A DNA stretch of 11,040 bases from an uncultured Oscillospiraceae bacterium (GCA_934623545.1 CAKTVN010000037.1:1-11040); one strand, 5' to 3'; shown: positions 1 to 5,993, counted from the first letter of the stretch. Made by a program: numbers and translations. Notes: a model not told the origin generated them from the letters alone.

Positions 1-341
1 GCCTCATCCACAAGCCGACCGGCATCGTCGTCTCCTGCCAGACGCAGCGCGACCAGTTCCAGAACCGCGAGACCTGTATGCGGATGCTGCGCTCGAAGCT
101 CATCGAGATCAAGGAGCGCGAACACCTGGATAAGATCTCGGACATCAAGGGCGCGCAGCTCAAGATCGAGTGGGGCAGCCAGATCCGAAACTACGTCTTT
201 ATGCCCTACACGCTGGCGAAGGACACCCGCACCGGCTTTGAGATGACGAACATCAACGCCGTCATGGACGGCGATATCGATGGCTTCATCAACGCCTATC
301 TGACGTGCCTTGCCACAAATACATGGGTCACAAAGAGCTGA
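1..341 (+). CDS. prfB: Peptide chain release factor 2 (C-terminal part, cut by window edge)
   Basis: This is the 3' end of release factor 2, which recognises UGA and UAA stop codons on the ribosome and triggers release of the finished protein. The reading frame is open from base 3, giving about 112 residues before the stop at 339-341. Visible family signatures are HKPTGIVV, which lies just after the catalytic GGQ loop (off the left edge), then QNRETCMRMLRSKL, the RF2-type IEWGSQIRNYVF.PY block, KDTRTGFE, and MDGDIDGFINAYL near the C-terminus. The WGSQIR and FINAYL blocks fit RF2 rather than RF1. The tail after INAYL is about ten residues longer than I would expect. The regulatory frameshift site usual in prfB would be near the missing 5' end, so it cannot be assessed. 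No convincing terminator follows. Identity is certain from the motifs; only the extent is incomplete. Confidence 0.95.
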   Translation, partial: LIHKPTGIVVSCQTQRDQFQNRETCMRMLRSKLIEIKEREHLDKISDIKGAQLKIEWGSQIRNYVFMPYTLAKDTRTGFEMTNINAVMDGDIDGFINAYLTCLATNTWVTKS

Positions 342-368
342 TTTCTGTAGAAAACGGTAAAAATACTC

Positions 369-397
369 TTGCATTCGCACCTGAATTGTGATATGAT
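369..397 (+). promoter_or_regulatory. Probable sigma-A promoter of secG (extended -10)
   Basis: A TATGAT -10 element (392-397) is preceded by TGA, forming an extended -10 (TGnTATGAT). A weak -35 element, TTGCAT (369-374), lies exactly 17 bases upstream. The predicted start of transcription is near base 404, which leaves a leader of roughly 85 bases before secG. The -35 matches only three of six consensus bases, so the call depends mainly on the -10 and the spacing. Confidence 0.65.
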
Positions 398-403
398 TTT
401 CTA

Positions 404-453
404 GCTGTCTGAAACAGCCTGATAAAATACTATCTCGGCAAGCCGTCTGCCGA
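404..453 (+). other. Two small hairpins in the secG 5' leader
   Basis: GCTGT (404-408) pairs with ACAGC (414-418) around a 5-base loop, right at the predicted 5' end of the transcript. TCGGCA (435-440) pairs with TGCCGA (448-453) around a 7-base loop. Neither is followed by a T-run, so they are not terminators. They may affect mRNA stability. The second ends about 26 bases before the secG ribosome binding site and does not cover it. Confidence 0.4.
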
Positions 454-488
454 TGAAGAACGGCGTCATTTATGGATTTGGAGGAATT

Positions 489-722
489 ATGGAAGTTCTG
501 CGTACAATTCTGACGATCGTTCAGGTCATTTTGGCGGTTGGTCTCGTTGCCATCGTCACGCTTCAGTCCGGCAAGAGCGCCGGTCTGTCCTCGGCAATTG
601 CCGGCGGCGAAGGCTTCTCCGCCAAGGGCGGCAGCAAGGCGCTCGACGCCAAGCTTGCCAAGGCGACCAAGTGGATCGGCGGCGTGTTCCTGGTGCTCAC
701 GCTCGTGCTGAACCTGATCTGA
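489..722 (+). CDS. secG: Preprotein translocase subunit SecG
   Basis: SecG is the small membrane subunit of the SecYEG channel that exports proteins across the cytoplasmic membrane with SecA. The 77-residue product has the expected size and two-helix layout: a first membrane segment at about residues 5-24, the conserved cytoplasmic loop with LQSGKSAGLSSAIAGG (25-40), a Gly/Lys-rich linker, and a second membrane segment at about 60-76. The ATG at 489 was chosen because GGAGG lies 4-5 bases upstream. An in-frame ATG at 453 lacks a ribosome binding site and would add a poorly conserved 12-residue extension. It has its own promoter and its own terminator, so it is probably monocistronic. It converges on spoIID, and the two stop codons are only 26 bases apart. 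Confidence 0.95.
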   Translation: MEVLRTILTIVQVILAVGLVAIVTLQSGKSAGLSSAIAGGEGFSAKGGSKALDAKLAKATKWIGGVFLVLTLVLNLI

Positions 723-741
723 GCTTTTTTCATCGCTTCTT

Positions 742-777
742 CGCTGCCTCAGGGGTTTCCCGAGGCAGCGATTTTTT
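742..777 (+). terminator. Intrinsic terminator of secG, inside the 3' end of spoIID
   Basis: CGCTGCCTC (742-750) pairs perfectly with GAGGCAGCG (762-770). A further GGG/CCC can pair inside the loop after a bulged A, and the hairpin is followed by ATTTTTT (771-777). On the plus strand this is a textbook rho-independent terminator starting 20 bases after the secG stop. The same bases encode the last residues and stop codon of spoIID on the minus strand. Read in the minus direction the hairpin is followed by purines, not a U-run, so it should work only for secG. Confidence 0.92.
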
Positions 778-1759
778 GTACCTCCGCGCCCTGATAATAA
801 TATTGCAGGATGACGCGGTAATCAAAGCCCTGCTGCGCCATGTGGTTTGCGCCGTACTGGCTCATGCCGACGCGGTGCCCATAGCCGAGGACGTGGAAGA
901 CGATGGTGTTGGAGTCTACGCTGACAGTGAAAACAGTGGAGTTCAGCCCCAGAAGCCGCCGCAGTTCCGTGCCCGGATAGCTTTTTTTGCCGATCTGCAT
1001 GGTATCCACGCCGCCTCCGTGTGTGTAGCTGACCGCGCCGAACCAGCCCTCCGGCGCACCGGCAAGGGTCTCGTCGCCGAGCAGCGACCGCAGCTCCGCC
1101 GGGGTGAAGGAGACCTCAGAGGAATAGCGCAGCGCCGCTTCCTCGCCGTAGCTTTCAACGGAGCGGAGGTACGGTACCTCCGCGCCCCAGACGGCGACGG
1201 CGTCCTCGGTCCGCCCGCCGGAGCAGGAGAAGTAGACCGCGTCGATCAGCGCGCCGTCATAGACCAGCACCTCGCCGTCCGTCGCCTCGACGGCGTCACG
1301 CGCCTTCCGTGTGCAGGCATCATAATCGCTTGCGAATTTTTCGCGCAGCGCCGCCTCGCTTTTCCACGCCTGACAGCAGGCGCTGTCGGAGCAGACGTCC
1401 GCGTTTTCATGCTTGGACGACTGCTCGCGCTTGACCGTGAAGGTGCGCGCTGCGACCGCCTGCGCCTTGAGCGCCTCCGGTTCAAATTCCGGCGGCATTT
1501 CGCACAGAACGACGGCGGTCAGATAATCGGTCATGTCCAGCGTTGTGACCGCGCCGCCGTCCAAAAGACGAACGGTCTGCGGCTGCGCCTCTTCATAATT
1601 GTTTTCCGTTTCCGTTGGCTCCGGCGCTTCCGCCGGAGCCATTTGCGTCCATACGACGATATCCTGCGGCTCCGGTGCTGCCTGTCCGGCTGGCACACTG
1701 CCCGGAAAGCACAGAATGGCGAGCAGGGACAGTGCTCCGCTGATGAGGATCTGCTTCAT
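749..1759 (-). CDS. spoIID: Stage II sporulation protein D (lytic transglycosylase)
   Basis: SpoIID degrades glycan strands after SpoIIP has removed stem peptides, which drives mother-cell engulfment of the forespore. The 336-residue protein starts with a hydrophobic membrane anchor (about residues 4-24) and a Pro/Glu-rich linker, then the SpoIID domain from about residue 62. The catalytic glutamate corresponds to E87 in LCEMPPEFEPEALKAQAVAART. A probable metal site is formed by H117, C123, C128 and C129. Further conserved blocks are TDGEVLVYDG, DAVYFSCSGGRT (about 173-184) and, near the C-terminus, GYGHRVGMSQYGANHMA with a final ILQYYYQG. The ATG at 1757-1759 is preceded by AAAGGAG (1768-1774) at 8 bases. 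A sigma-E-like promoter lies upstream, and the gene is divergent from spoIIIAA. No terminator is seen after its stop. Confidence in identity is high. Confidence 0.97.
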   Translation of the reverse strand: MKQILISGALSLLAILCFPGSVPAGQAAPEPQDIVVWTQMAPAEAPEPTETENNYEEAQPQTVRLLDGGAVTTLDMTDYLTAVVLCEMPPEFEPEALKAQAVAARTFTVKREQSSKHENADVCSDSACCQAWKSEAALREKFASDYDACTRKARDAVEATDGEVLVYDGALIDAVYFSCSGGRTEDAVAVWGAEVPYLRSVESYGEEAALRYSSEVSFTPAELRSLLGDETLAGAPEGWFGAVSYTHGGGVDTMQIGKKSYPGTELRRLLGLNSTVFTVSVDSNTIVFHVLGYGHRVGMSQYGANHMAQQGFDYRVILQYYYQGAEVQKIAASGNP

Positions 1760-1780
1760 ATGTTCTGCTCCTTTGTTGTG

Positions 1781-1805
1781 GAAGCTCCGAAACGATCGGA
1801 GCTTC
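1781..1805. other. Perfect 10-bp hairpin in the spoIID leader / plus-strand terminator-like
   Basis: GAAGCTCCGA (1781-1790) and TCGGAGCTTC (1796-1805) are perfect inverted repeats with a 5-base loop. In the spoIID transcript predicted from the sigma-E site, this stem would form about a dozen bases from the 5' end and just before the ribosome binding site. On the plus strand it is followed by CTTTGTTTTG, so it could also stop plus-strand read-through, antisense to spoIID, from reaching spoIIIAA. The structure is certain; its role is inferred. Confidence 0.7.
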
Positions 1806-1823
1806 CTTTGTTTTGATGTTGAG

Positions 1824-1852
1824 AGTGTATGTCCGGCGGCAGAGGAAAATGC
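1824..1852 (-). promoter_or_regulatory. Predicted sigma-E promoter of spoIID
   Basis: Read on the minus strand, a -35 element GCATTTT (1846-1852) is followed after exactly 14 bases by the -10 element CATACACT (1824-1831). The -10 matches the known sigma-E consensus (CATACA-T type) at every position and the -35 differs from GCATATT at one. Transcription would begin near 1817, giving a leader of about 58 bases. spoIID is a sigma-E gene in Bacillus subtilis, which supports the call. Confidence 0.82.
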
Positions 1853-1864
1853 TCCGGCGCAGGC

Positions 1865-1894
1865 GTCATATTGCCGTCGGCTCGTCCATAGACT
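1865..1894 (+). promoter_or_regulatory. Predicted sigma-E promoter of the spoIIIA operon
   Basis: GTCATATT (1865-1872) is a perfect sigma-E -35 element. After 14 bases comes CATAGACT (1887-1894), which differs from the -10 consensus at one base. Transcription would start near 1901, leaving only about 20 bases before the spoIIIAA start codon. The spoIIIA operon is sigma-E dependent in Bacillus subtilis. The -35 boxes of this promoter and the spoIID promoter lie back to back, 12 bases apart. Confidence 0.85.
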
Positions 1895-1921
1895 GTAGCA
1901 ACCGGAAGGGAGGTGCGCGGC

Positions 1922-2773
1922 ATGGGATTACAGGCGCTGATGGAAGTTTTGCCGCAGGAGCTGCGCACGGCGCTCGGCTATCTGGAGCAGGATCGATTGG
2001 AGGAGCTGCGGCTGCGGGCGGGCTTCGCGCCGACCGTGACCGTCGGCGGAAGGGAGCGTCCGCTCCCCGGCGTATGCGGCGCGGTCGACGCGCGGATGCT
2101 GGAAGACATTCTCGCCGCCGCGACGGGGCATTCGTGCTACAGCGCGGAGCAGAGCCTGCGCGAGGGATTCGTGACCCTCCAGGGCGGGCACCGCATCGGG
2201 GTCTGCGGGACCGCTGCCGTACAGGATGGGACAATTCGTGCGCTGCGGGAAATTTCCTCACTGTGCATCCGCATTGCGGGCGAGCGGCGGCAGGCTCCGG
2301 CGGAGCTTCTGCGGTGGCTGGACGGACCGGTCCTCATTCTCGGTCCGCCGGGGTCCGGAAAGACGACGCTGCTGCGCGAATGCGTGCGCAGGCTCTCGGA
2401 AAGCGGCAGCCGTGTGAGCGTGGTCGACGCGCGTGGCGAGATCGCCGCGTGCCGCGCAGGGGTGCCGCAGCTGGACGTCGGCGCGCATACGGACGTGCTG
2501 ACGGGCTCGGGTAAGGCGGAGGGGATCATGCTGCTTTTGCGGGGCATGAATCCGCAGTGGATCGCGGTGGACGAGATCACCGCGCCGGAGGATATCGCGG
2601 CGATGGAGCAGGCGAGCTACTGCGGGGTGAAGTTTCTTGCGACGGCGCACGCCAGCGCGCCGGACGAGCTTCAAAAGCGCCCCCTTTACCGCAGGCTCTG
2701 CGCACTGGAGCTGTTTGAACGACTGCTGATCCTGACGCCGGACAAGCGCGTCAGGATGGAAAGGATGGCATGA
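1922..2773 (+). CDS. spoIIIAA: Stage III sporulation protein AA (secretion-type ATPase)
   Basis: SpoIIIAA is the cytoplasmic ATPase of the SpoIIIA-SpoIIQ complex that joins mother cell and forespore, related to the VirB11-type secretion ATPases. The 283-residue product shows a Walker A motif GPPGSGKTT at residues 141-149, a RGEI block at 171-174, a Walker B stretch WIAVDE at 213-218, and the sensor-like ATAHA at 240-244. The N-terminal part has LRLRAG (29-34) and GGHRIGVCG (88-96), typical of the family. The ATG at 1922 was preferred because AGGGAGG (1907-1913) lies 8 bases upstream. A GTG at 1913 would overlap that site. The stop directly abuts the spoIIIAB start. It is the first gene of the operon, behind a sigma-E-like promoter. 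Confidence 0.97.
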   Translation: MGLQALMEVLPQELRTALGYLEQDRLEELRLRAGFAPTVTVGGRERPLPGVCGAVDARMLEDILAAATGHSCYSAEQSLREGFVTLQGGHRIGVCGTAAVQDGTIRALREISSLCIRIAGERRQAPAELLRWLDGPVLILGPPGSGKTTLLRECVRRLSESGSRVSVVDARGEIAACRAGVPQLDVGAHTDVLTGSGKAEGIMLLLRGMNPQWIAVDEITAPEDIAAMEQASYCGVKFLATAHASAPDELQKRPLYRRLCALELFERLLILTPDKRVRMERMA

Positions 2774-3292
2774 ATGCTGAAGGGGATCGGTGCACTCTGT
2801 ATTGTGCTCGGCACCTCGTTTGTCGGGTTTGGCTTTGCCGGAAGCGTCCGGCGGCAGGCGCGGCAGCTTGCAGCGGTGCTCGAGGCGCTGGGCTATCTCA
2901 AGGGGGAGATCATGTACCGCAGGACGCCGCTTGCGCAGGTGCTTGCGCTGCTTCCGGCGGCGGTCTCCGACGCGGCGGTCGGCGCGTTTTTCAGGAGCTG
3001 CGCCAGGCAGATGCAGACGGACCGCACCAGAAGCGTCCAGTCCGCGATGCGCGCGGCGCTTTCCGATACGCCGCAGCTCGCGCTTTCGCAGGCGGCGCAG
3101 CAGACGCTTCTGACGCTCGGCGCGTCGCTCGGACAGTTTGATCTGGACGGGCAGTGCCGCGCGATCGAGCTTGCGTCCGCGCGGCTGGAGGCGCAGCTGT
3201 CGCGGCTGGAGCAGGGGCGCGGCGCGCGGTGCAGGAGCTATGTGACGATCGGCATCTGCGCGGGGCTGGCGGTCGCGGTCATTTTGCTGTAA
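2774..3292 (+). CDS. spoIIIAB: Stage III sporulation protein AB
   Basis: SpoIIIAB is a membrane-linked component of the SpoIIIA complex; its fold has been compared to GspF-type secretion platform proteins. The 172-residue length is typical. A membrane segment spans about residues 5-22, a helical middle domain contains AALEALGYLKGEI-like helices (about 33-46), and the family signature LGxSLGxxDxxxQ is seen at about 115-127. A second membrane segment is at about 156-172, at the extreme C-terminus. The start codon follows the spoIIIAA stop with no gap (TGAATG), and an AAAGG lies nearby as a modest ribosome binding site, which suggests translational coupling. Identity rests on family pattern and position in the operon. 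Confidence 0.94.
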   Translation: MLKGIGALCIVLGTSFVGFGFAGSVRRQARQLAAVLEALGYLKGEIMYRRTPLAQVLALLPAAVSDAAVGAFFRSCARQMQTDRTRSVQSAMRAALSDTPQLALSQAAQQTLLTLGASLGQFDLDGQCRAIELASARLEAQLSRLEQGRGARCRSYVTIGICAGLAVAVILL

Positions 3293-3294
3293 GT

Positions 3295-3489
3295 ATGGAC
3301 ATTGATCTCATTTTCAAGATCGCGGCGGTCGGCATCATCGTCTCTATCCTCAATCAGGTGCTGGTGCGCTCGGGGCGGGAGGAGCAGGCGACAATGACCT
3401 CGCTCGCGGGACTGGTCGTCGTGCTGATGATCGTCGTGCAGCGCATCGCGGACCTGTTCGAGCTGGTAAAGACGCTGTTTCATTTCTGA
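3295..3489 (+). CDS. spoIIIAC: Stage III sporulation protein AC
   Basis: SpoIIIAC is a very small membrane protein of the SpoIIIA complex. The product is 64 residues, the usual family size, with two hydrophobic helices at about 6-23 (FKIAAVGIIVSILNQVLV) and 36-58, joined by a charged RSGREEQ loop, and ends in LFELVKTLF. The pattern MDIDLIFKIAAVGII is characteristic. The ATG at 3295 lies two bases after the spoIIIAB stop. No Shine-Dalgarno sequence is visible before it, so translation probably depends on ribosomes finishing spoIIIAB. Longer upstream frames would overlap spoIIIAB and are not supported. Confidence 0.93.
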   Translation: MDIDLIFKIAAVGIIVSILNQVLVRSGREEQATMTSLAGLVVVLMIVVQRIADLFELVKTLFHF

Positions 3490-3491
3490 GC

Positions 3492-3881
3492 ATGGAGCTG
3501 TTTCTGAGGATCGCGGCGGTCTGCGTGATCTGCGCCGTGCTTGCCCTCGCGGTGCGGCATCGGACGCCGGAATTTGCCTTCTGCGCGGCGGCTGTATGCT
3601 GCGCGGTGTGTCTGCTTGCGGCGGCAGAGCTGGTCTCGCCGGTCATCCGCTTTTTGCAGGAGCTTCAGGAGCTGGCTGGCATCGAGGACGCGGTCATGGC
3701 GCCGCTTTTGAAGACCGTCGGCGTCGGGCTTCTGACGCAGCTCGCTGGGAGCTTCTGCAAGGATGCGGGGGAACAGTCGCTCGCAAAGGTCGTGGAGCTG
3801 TGCGGCGCGTTTCTGGCGGTGTATCTGTCGCTGCCGCTGGCAAGCGCCGTGCTGGAGCTGCTGCGGACGCTGATGAAATGA
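3492..3881 (+). CDS. spoIIIAD: Stage III sporulation protein AD
   Basis: SpoIIIAD is an integral membrane component of the SpoIIIA complex. The 129-residue product has the family length and about four hydrophobic stretches: 3-21, 28-54, 67-88 and 105-127. Conserved-looking blocks are LVSPVIRFLQELQELAGI and PLLKTVGVGLLTQLAGSFCKDAGEQSLAKVVELCGAF (the second split by a short polar loop). The start is two bases after the spoIIIAC stop and again has no clear Shine-Dalgarno sequence, so coupling is likely. Its stop codon overlaps the candidate ATG of spoIIIAE (ATGA). Confidence 0.94.
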   Translation: MELFLRIAAVCVICAVLALAVRHRTPEFAFCAAAVCCAVCLLAAAELVSPVIRFLQELQELAGIEDAVMAPLLKTVGVGLLTQLAGSFCKDAGEQSLAKVVELCGAFLAVYLSLPLASAVLELLRTLMK

Positions 3882-4984
3882 CACACAGGAGGGAACGCTT
3901 GAGGCGGGTATTGCTTTTGATCGCGCTTGCCGCGCTGCTTGCGCTTCCGGTCCGGGCGCAGAGCGTCGCGGAGCAGGAGGCGAAGATCTTGGGCGCTGAC
4001 ACGCTCTATGATGGGCTGGACAGCGAGGCGCGCGCACTGCTCGGCGACGCGCCGCCGACTGCGGCGGATTTCGGAAAGAGCCTCTGGCGCGTGATCACGC
4101 AGACGCTGTCTGAGCTTCCGCTGCGCGAGGCGCTCCGGACAGGCGGGATGCTGCTGGCGGTGCTGGTGCTGTGCGCGCTGTGTGCCGATCTGGATGCGTC
4201 GCTTTCCGCGCGCGCAGTCTCGCTTGCCGGGGCGCTGGGGCTGACGGCGATCTGCGCGGGGAGCCTTCGGTCGATGATCGGGCTGGCGACGGAAACGCTC
4301 GACCGCGTGGGCTCGTTTACGACGCTGCTGCTGCCGGTCCTGTCCGCGGCGTTGACTGCCTCGGGCGGCGTGACGAGCGGCGCGGCGCTCTATGTCGGGT
4401 CGATGATGTTCTTTGACGCGCTGGTGCGGCTGGTGCGTGGGCTGCTCATTCCGCTGACATATGCCTATGTCGCGGTCGCGGCGGCGGAGTGCGCCGCGGG
4501 CGAGGGGCGGCTTCTCAGGCTCTGCGAGCTGATCGACTGGAGCATCCGGAGCCTTCTCAAGGGCGTGCTGTATCTCTTCACAGCGTATCTCGCCATTACG
4601 GGCATCGTGACCGGAAGCTCAGACGAGGCGGCGCTCAAGGCGGCAAGCTCCGCGCTGGGTGCGGCGGTCCCAGTTGTGGGGTCCATTCTCTCGGACGCGG
4701 CGGGATCCGTGCTCGCCGGGGCGCGGCTGGTCAAAAATTCCGCCGGGGTCTTCGGTGTGCTGGCGCTTTTGTCGATCGGGCTTGCGCCGTTTCTGCGCAT
4801 CGGGCTGCACTATCTCGTTTTGAAGGGGGCGACGGCGATCGGCGGGACGCTGGACGCGGGAACGAACGCAAAGCTTCTGGAAAAGCTCACCTCGGCGATG
4901 GGCTATATGCTCGCAATGACAGGCAGCTGCATCCTCATGTCGCTTCTGAGCTGCTGCTGCTTTATGAAGGCGGTGGTAATATGA
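3878..4984 (+). CDS. spoIIIAE: Stage III sporulation protein AE (polytopic membrane protein)
   Basis: SpoIIIAE is the large polytopic membrane protein of the SpoIIIA complex. From the ATG at 3878 it is 368 residues. It has an N-terminal signal-like segment (about 10-25, ending LPVRAQS), then a soluble stretch, then around seven membrane segments at about 88-104, 115-130, 146-161, 168-185, 188-205, 225-246, 290-310 and 341-366 (the exact count is uncertain). A conserved-looking block, FTTLLLPVLSAALTASGG, lies at about 147-164. The ATG overlaps the spoIIIAD stop by four bases. An in-frame TTG at 3899 has a much better ribosome binding site (AGGAGGG at 3887-3893) and would give 361 residues that begin directly at the signal segment. 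Which start is used is unresolved; the mature protein is unaffected. Confidence 0.95.
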   Translation: MTHRRERLRRVLLLIALAALLALPVRAQSVAEQEAKILGADTLYDGLDSEARALLGDAPPTAADFGKSLWRVITQTLSELPLREALRTGGMLLAVLVLCALCADLDASLSARAVSLAGALGLTAICAGSLRSMIGLATETLDRVGSFTTLLLPVLSAALTASGGVTSGAALYVGSMMFFDALVRLVRGLLIPLTYAYVAVAAAECAAGEGRLLRLCELIDWSIRSLLKGVLYLFTAYLAITGIVTGSSDEAALKAASSALGAAVPVVGSILSDAAGSVLAGARLVKNSAGVFGVLALLSIGLAPFLRIGLHYLVLKGATAIGGTLDAGTNAKLLEKLTSAMGYMLAMTGSCILMSLLSCCCFMKAVVI

Positions 4985-5484
4985 CGCAGGCGCTCAGGAC
5001 TTATCTTCTCGGCGTGACGGCGGCGGCGCTGCTCGGCGCGCTGTGTATGGGGCTTTTACCAAAGGGAAGCATCCGTCGGTCGCTCGGGTTCTGCTGCGCG
5101 ATGCTGCTGGCGCTGACCATGATACGACCGCTGCTCAAGCTGGACGGGAGGACGCTCGCGCAGTCGATCGCACGCCTTCAGATGCAGGCGGAGACGGCAA
5201 GGACCGGCGTTGAGGTCAAAAACCGCGAGCTTGTCGCGGAGATCATAAAGCAAAGCGCGGAGACATATATATTGGACAAAGCCTCTTCGATGGGGCTCGA
5301 AGCGAGTGTGGAGGTGACGGTGGAGGGTGAAATGACATATCCGTATCCCGCCGCCGTCTGCATCACGGCAAACGCGGCGGAGGCGCAGCGAAAGCAGCTC
5401 GGAAGCTATATTTCGGAGAATCTCGCCATACCGGCGGAAAGGCAGACATGGAAAACGGAAACACAAACACCGCAGGCGGATTGA
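4981..5484 (+). CDS. spoIIIAF: Stage III sporulation protein AF
   Basis: SpoIIIAF is a mother-cell membrane component of the SpoIIIA complex, with a soluble C-terminal domain reported to share the ring-building fold seen in secretion systems. The product is 167 residues. Two membrane helices lie at about 8-27 and 33-52, followed by a helical stretch (56-105) and a C-terminal alpha/beta part containing MGLEASVEVTVEGE (about 104-117), YPAAVCITA and QLGSYISENLAIP (about 140-152). The ATG overlaps the spoIIIAE stop as ATGA, behind AAGGCGG. Its 3' end overlaps spoIIIAG by 37 bases if the ATG of spoIIIAG is used. The sequence is less conserved than its neighbours, so the call rests largely on topology and on its place between AE and AG. 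Confidence 0.92.
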   Translation: MTQALRTYLLGVTAAALLGALCMGLLPKGSIRRSLGFCCAMLLALTMIRPLLKLDGRTLAQSIARLQMQAETARTGVEVKNRELVAEIIKQSAETYILDKASSMGLEASVEVTVEGEMTYPYPAAVCITANAAEAQRKQLGSYISENLAIPAERQTWKTETQTPQAD

Positions 5485-5993
5485 CGCGCGTGCAGAGCGT
5501 GCTTTCAAGGCTCGGCAGGTACAAATACGCGCTGATCGTGCTGCTGGCGGGCGCGCTGCTGATGCTCCTTCCGACGAAGAAAAGCGCGCCCGACGCCGCT
5601 TCGCAGACGGTCTCTGCTGCGGCAGAGCAGCCGGAGCTTGCGCAGATCCAGAAGGAGCTTGCGGCGCTGCTATCCAAGGTCGACGGAGCCGGAAGGGTAG
5701 AGGTCATGCTGAGTCTGGACTACGGGCAGGAGTATTTTTACCAGTCGGACGAGACGCGCGATCCCGGTGGGGACGGAAATTCGCGCTATGAACGGCAGAC
5801 GGTCCTTTCCCAGTCGGACGGCGGGCAGACGGCGGTCGTGAGCAAGGTGCGCTATCCGGTCTATAAGGGGGCAGTCGTCGTCTGCGAGGGCGCGGACAGC
5901 CCAAGCGTCGAGCTGGCGATCGTACAGGCGGTTTCCAGGCTGACCGGGCTTGGAAGCGACAAGATCAGCGTTATGAAAATGAAACGTCAATAG
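5448..5993 (+). CDS. spoIIIAG: Stage III sporulation protein AG (ring-forming channel component)
   Basis: SpoIIIAG forms a large oligomeric ring in the intermembrane space between mother cell and forespore and belongs to the ring-building (FliF/YscJ-like) group. From ATG 5448 the product is 181 residues. One membrane anchor is at about 27-42. A helix, LAQIQKELAALLSKVDGAGRVEVMLS, follows at about 64-89, then a polar loop rich in Asp, Gly and Ser (100-125), and then VRYPVYKGAVVVCEGAD.PSVELAIVQAVSRLTGL.SDKISVMKM to the end, the typical family C-terminus. A GGAAAGG stands shortly before the ATG. An in-frame TTG at 5481 overlaps the spoIIIAF stop (TTGA) and would shorten the N-terminus by 11 residues without touching the anchor. 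Confidence 0.95.
   Translation: MENGNTNTAGGLTRVQSVLSRLGRYKYALIVLLAGALLMLLPTKKSAPDAASQTVSAAAEQPELAQIQKELAALLSKVDGAGRVEVMLSLDYGQEYFYQSDETRDPGGDGNSRYERQTVLSQSDGGQTAVVSKVRYPVYKGAVVVCEGADSPSVELAIVQAVSRLTGLGSDKISVMKMKRQ

Noticed and set aside
342..368. A terminator for prfB
   Set aside because: Only a 5-bp TTTCT/AGAAA pairing with a 2-base gap is present, too weak and without a T-run.
453..488. Upstream ATG start for secG
   Set aside because: It has no ribosome binding site, while the ATG at 489 has GGAGG at the right distance and gives the standard SecG N-terminus.
742..770. The shared hairpin as a bidirectional terminator also serving spoIID
   Set aside because: On the minus strand the stem is followed by AAGAAGCGATGA, with no U-run, and it includes the spoIID stop codon itself.
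671..1816. Long plus-strand open frame of 381 codons opposite spoIID
   Set aside because: It is the antisense shadow of spoIID in GC-rich DNA, begins inside secG, has no ribosome binding site and gives an Arg/Ala-rich protein without recognisable domains.
1813..2514. Plus-strand open frame of 233 codons overlapping the 5' part of spoIIIAA in another frame
   Set aside because: It would start upstream of the predicted sigma-E promoter and translates to Arg/Gly/Ala-rich sequence; the spoIIIAA frame has clear ATPase motifs.
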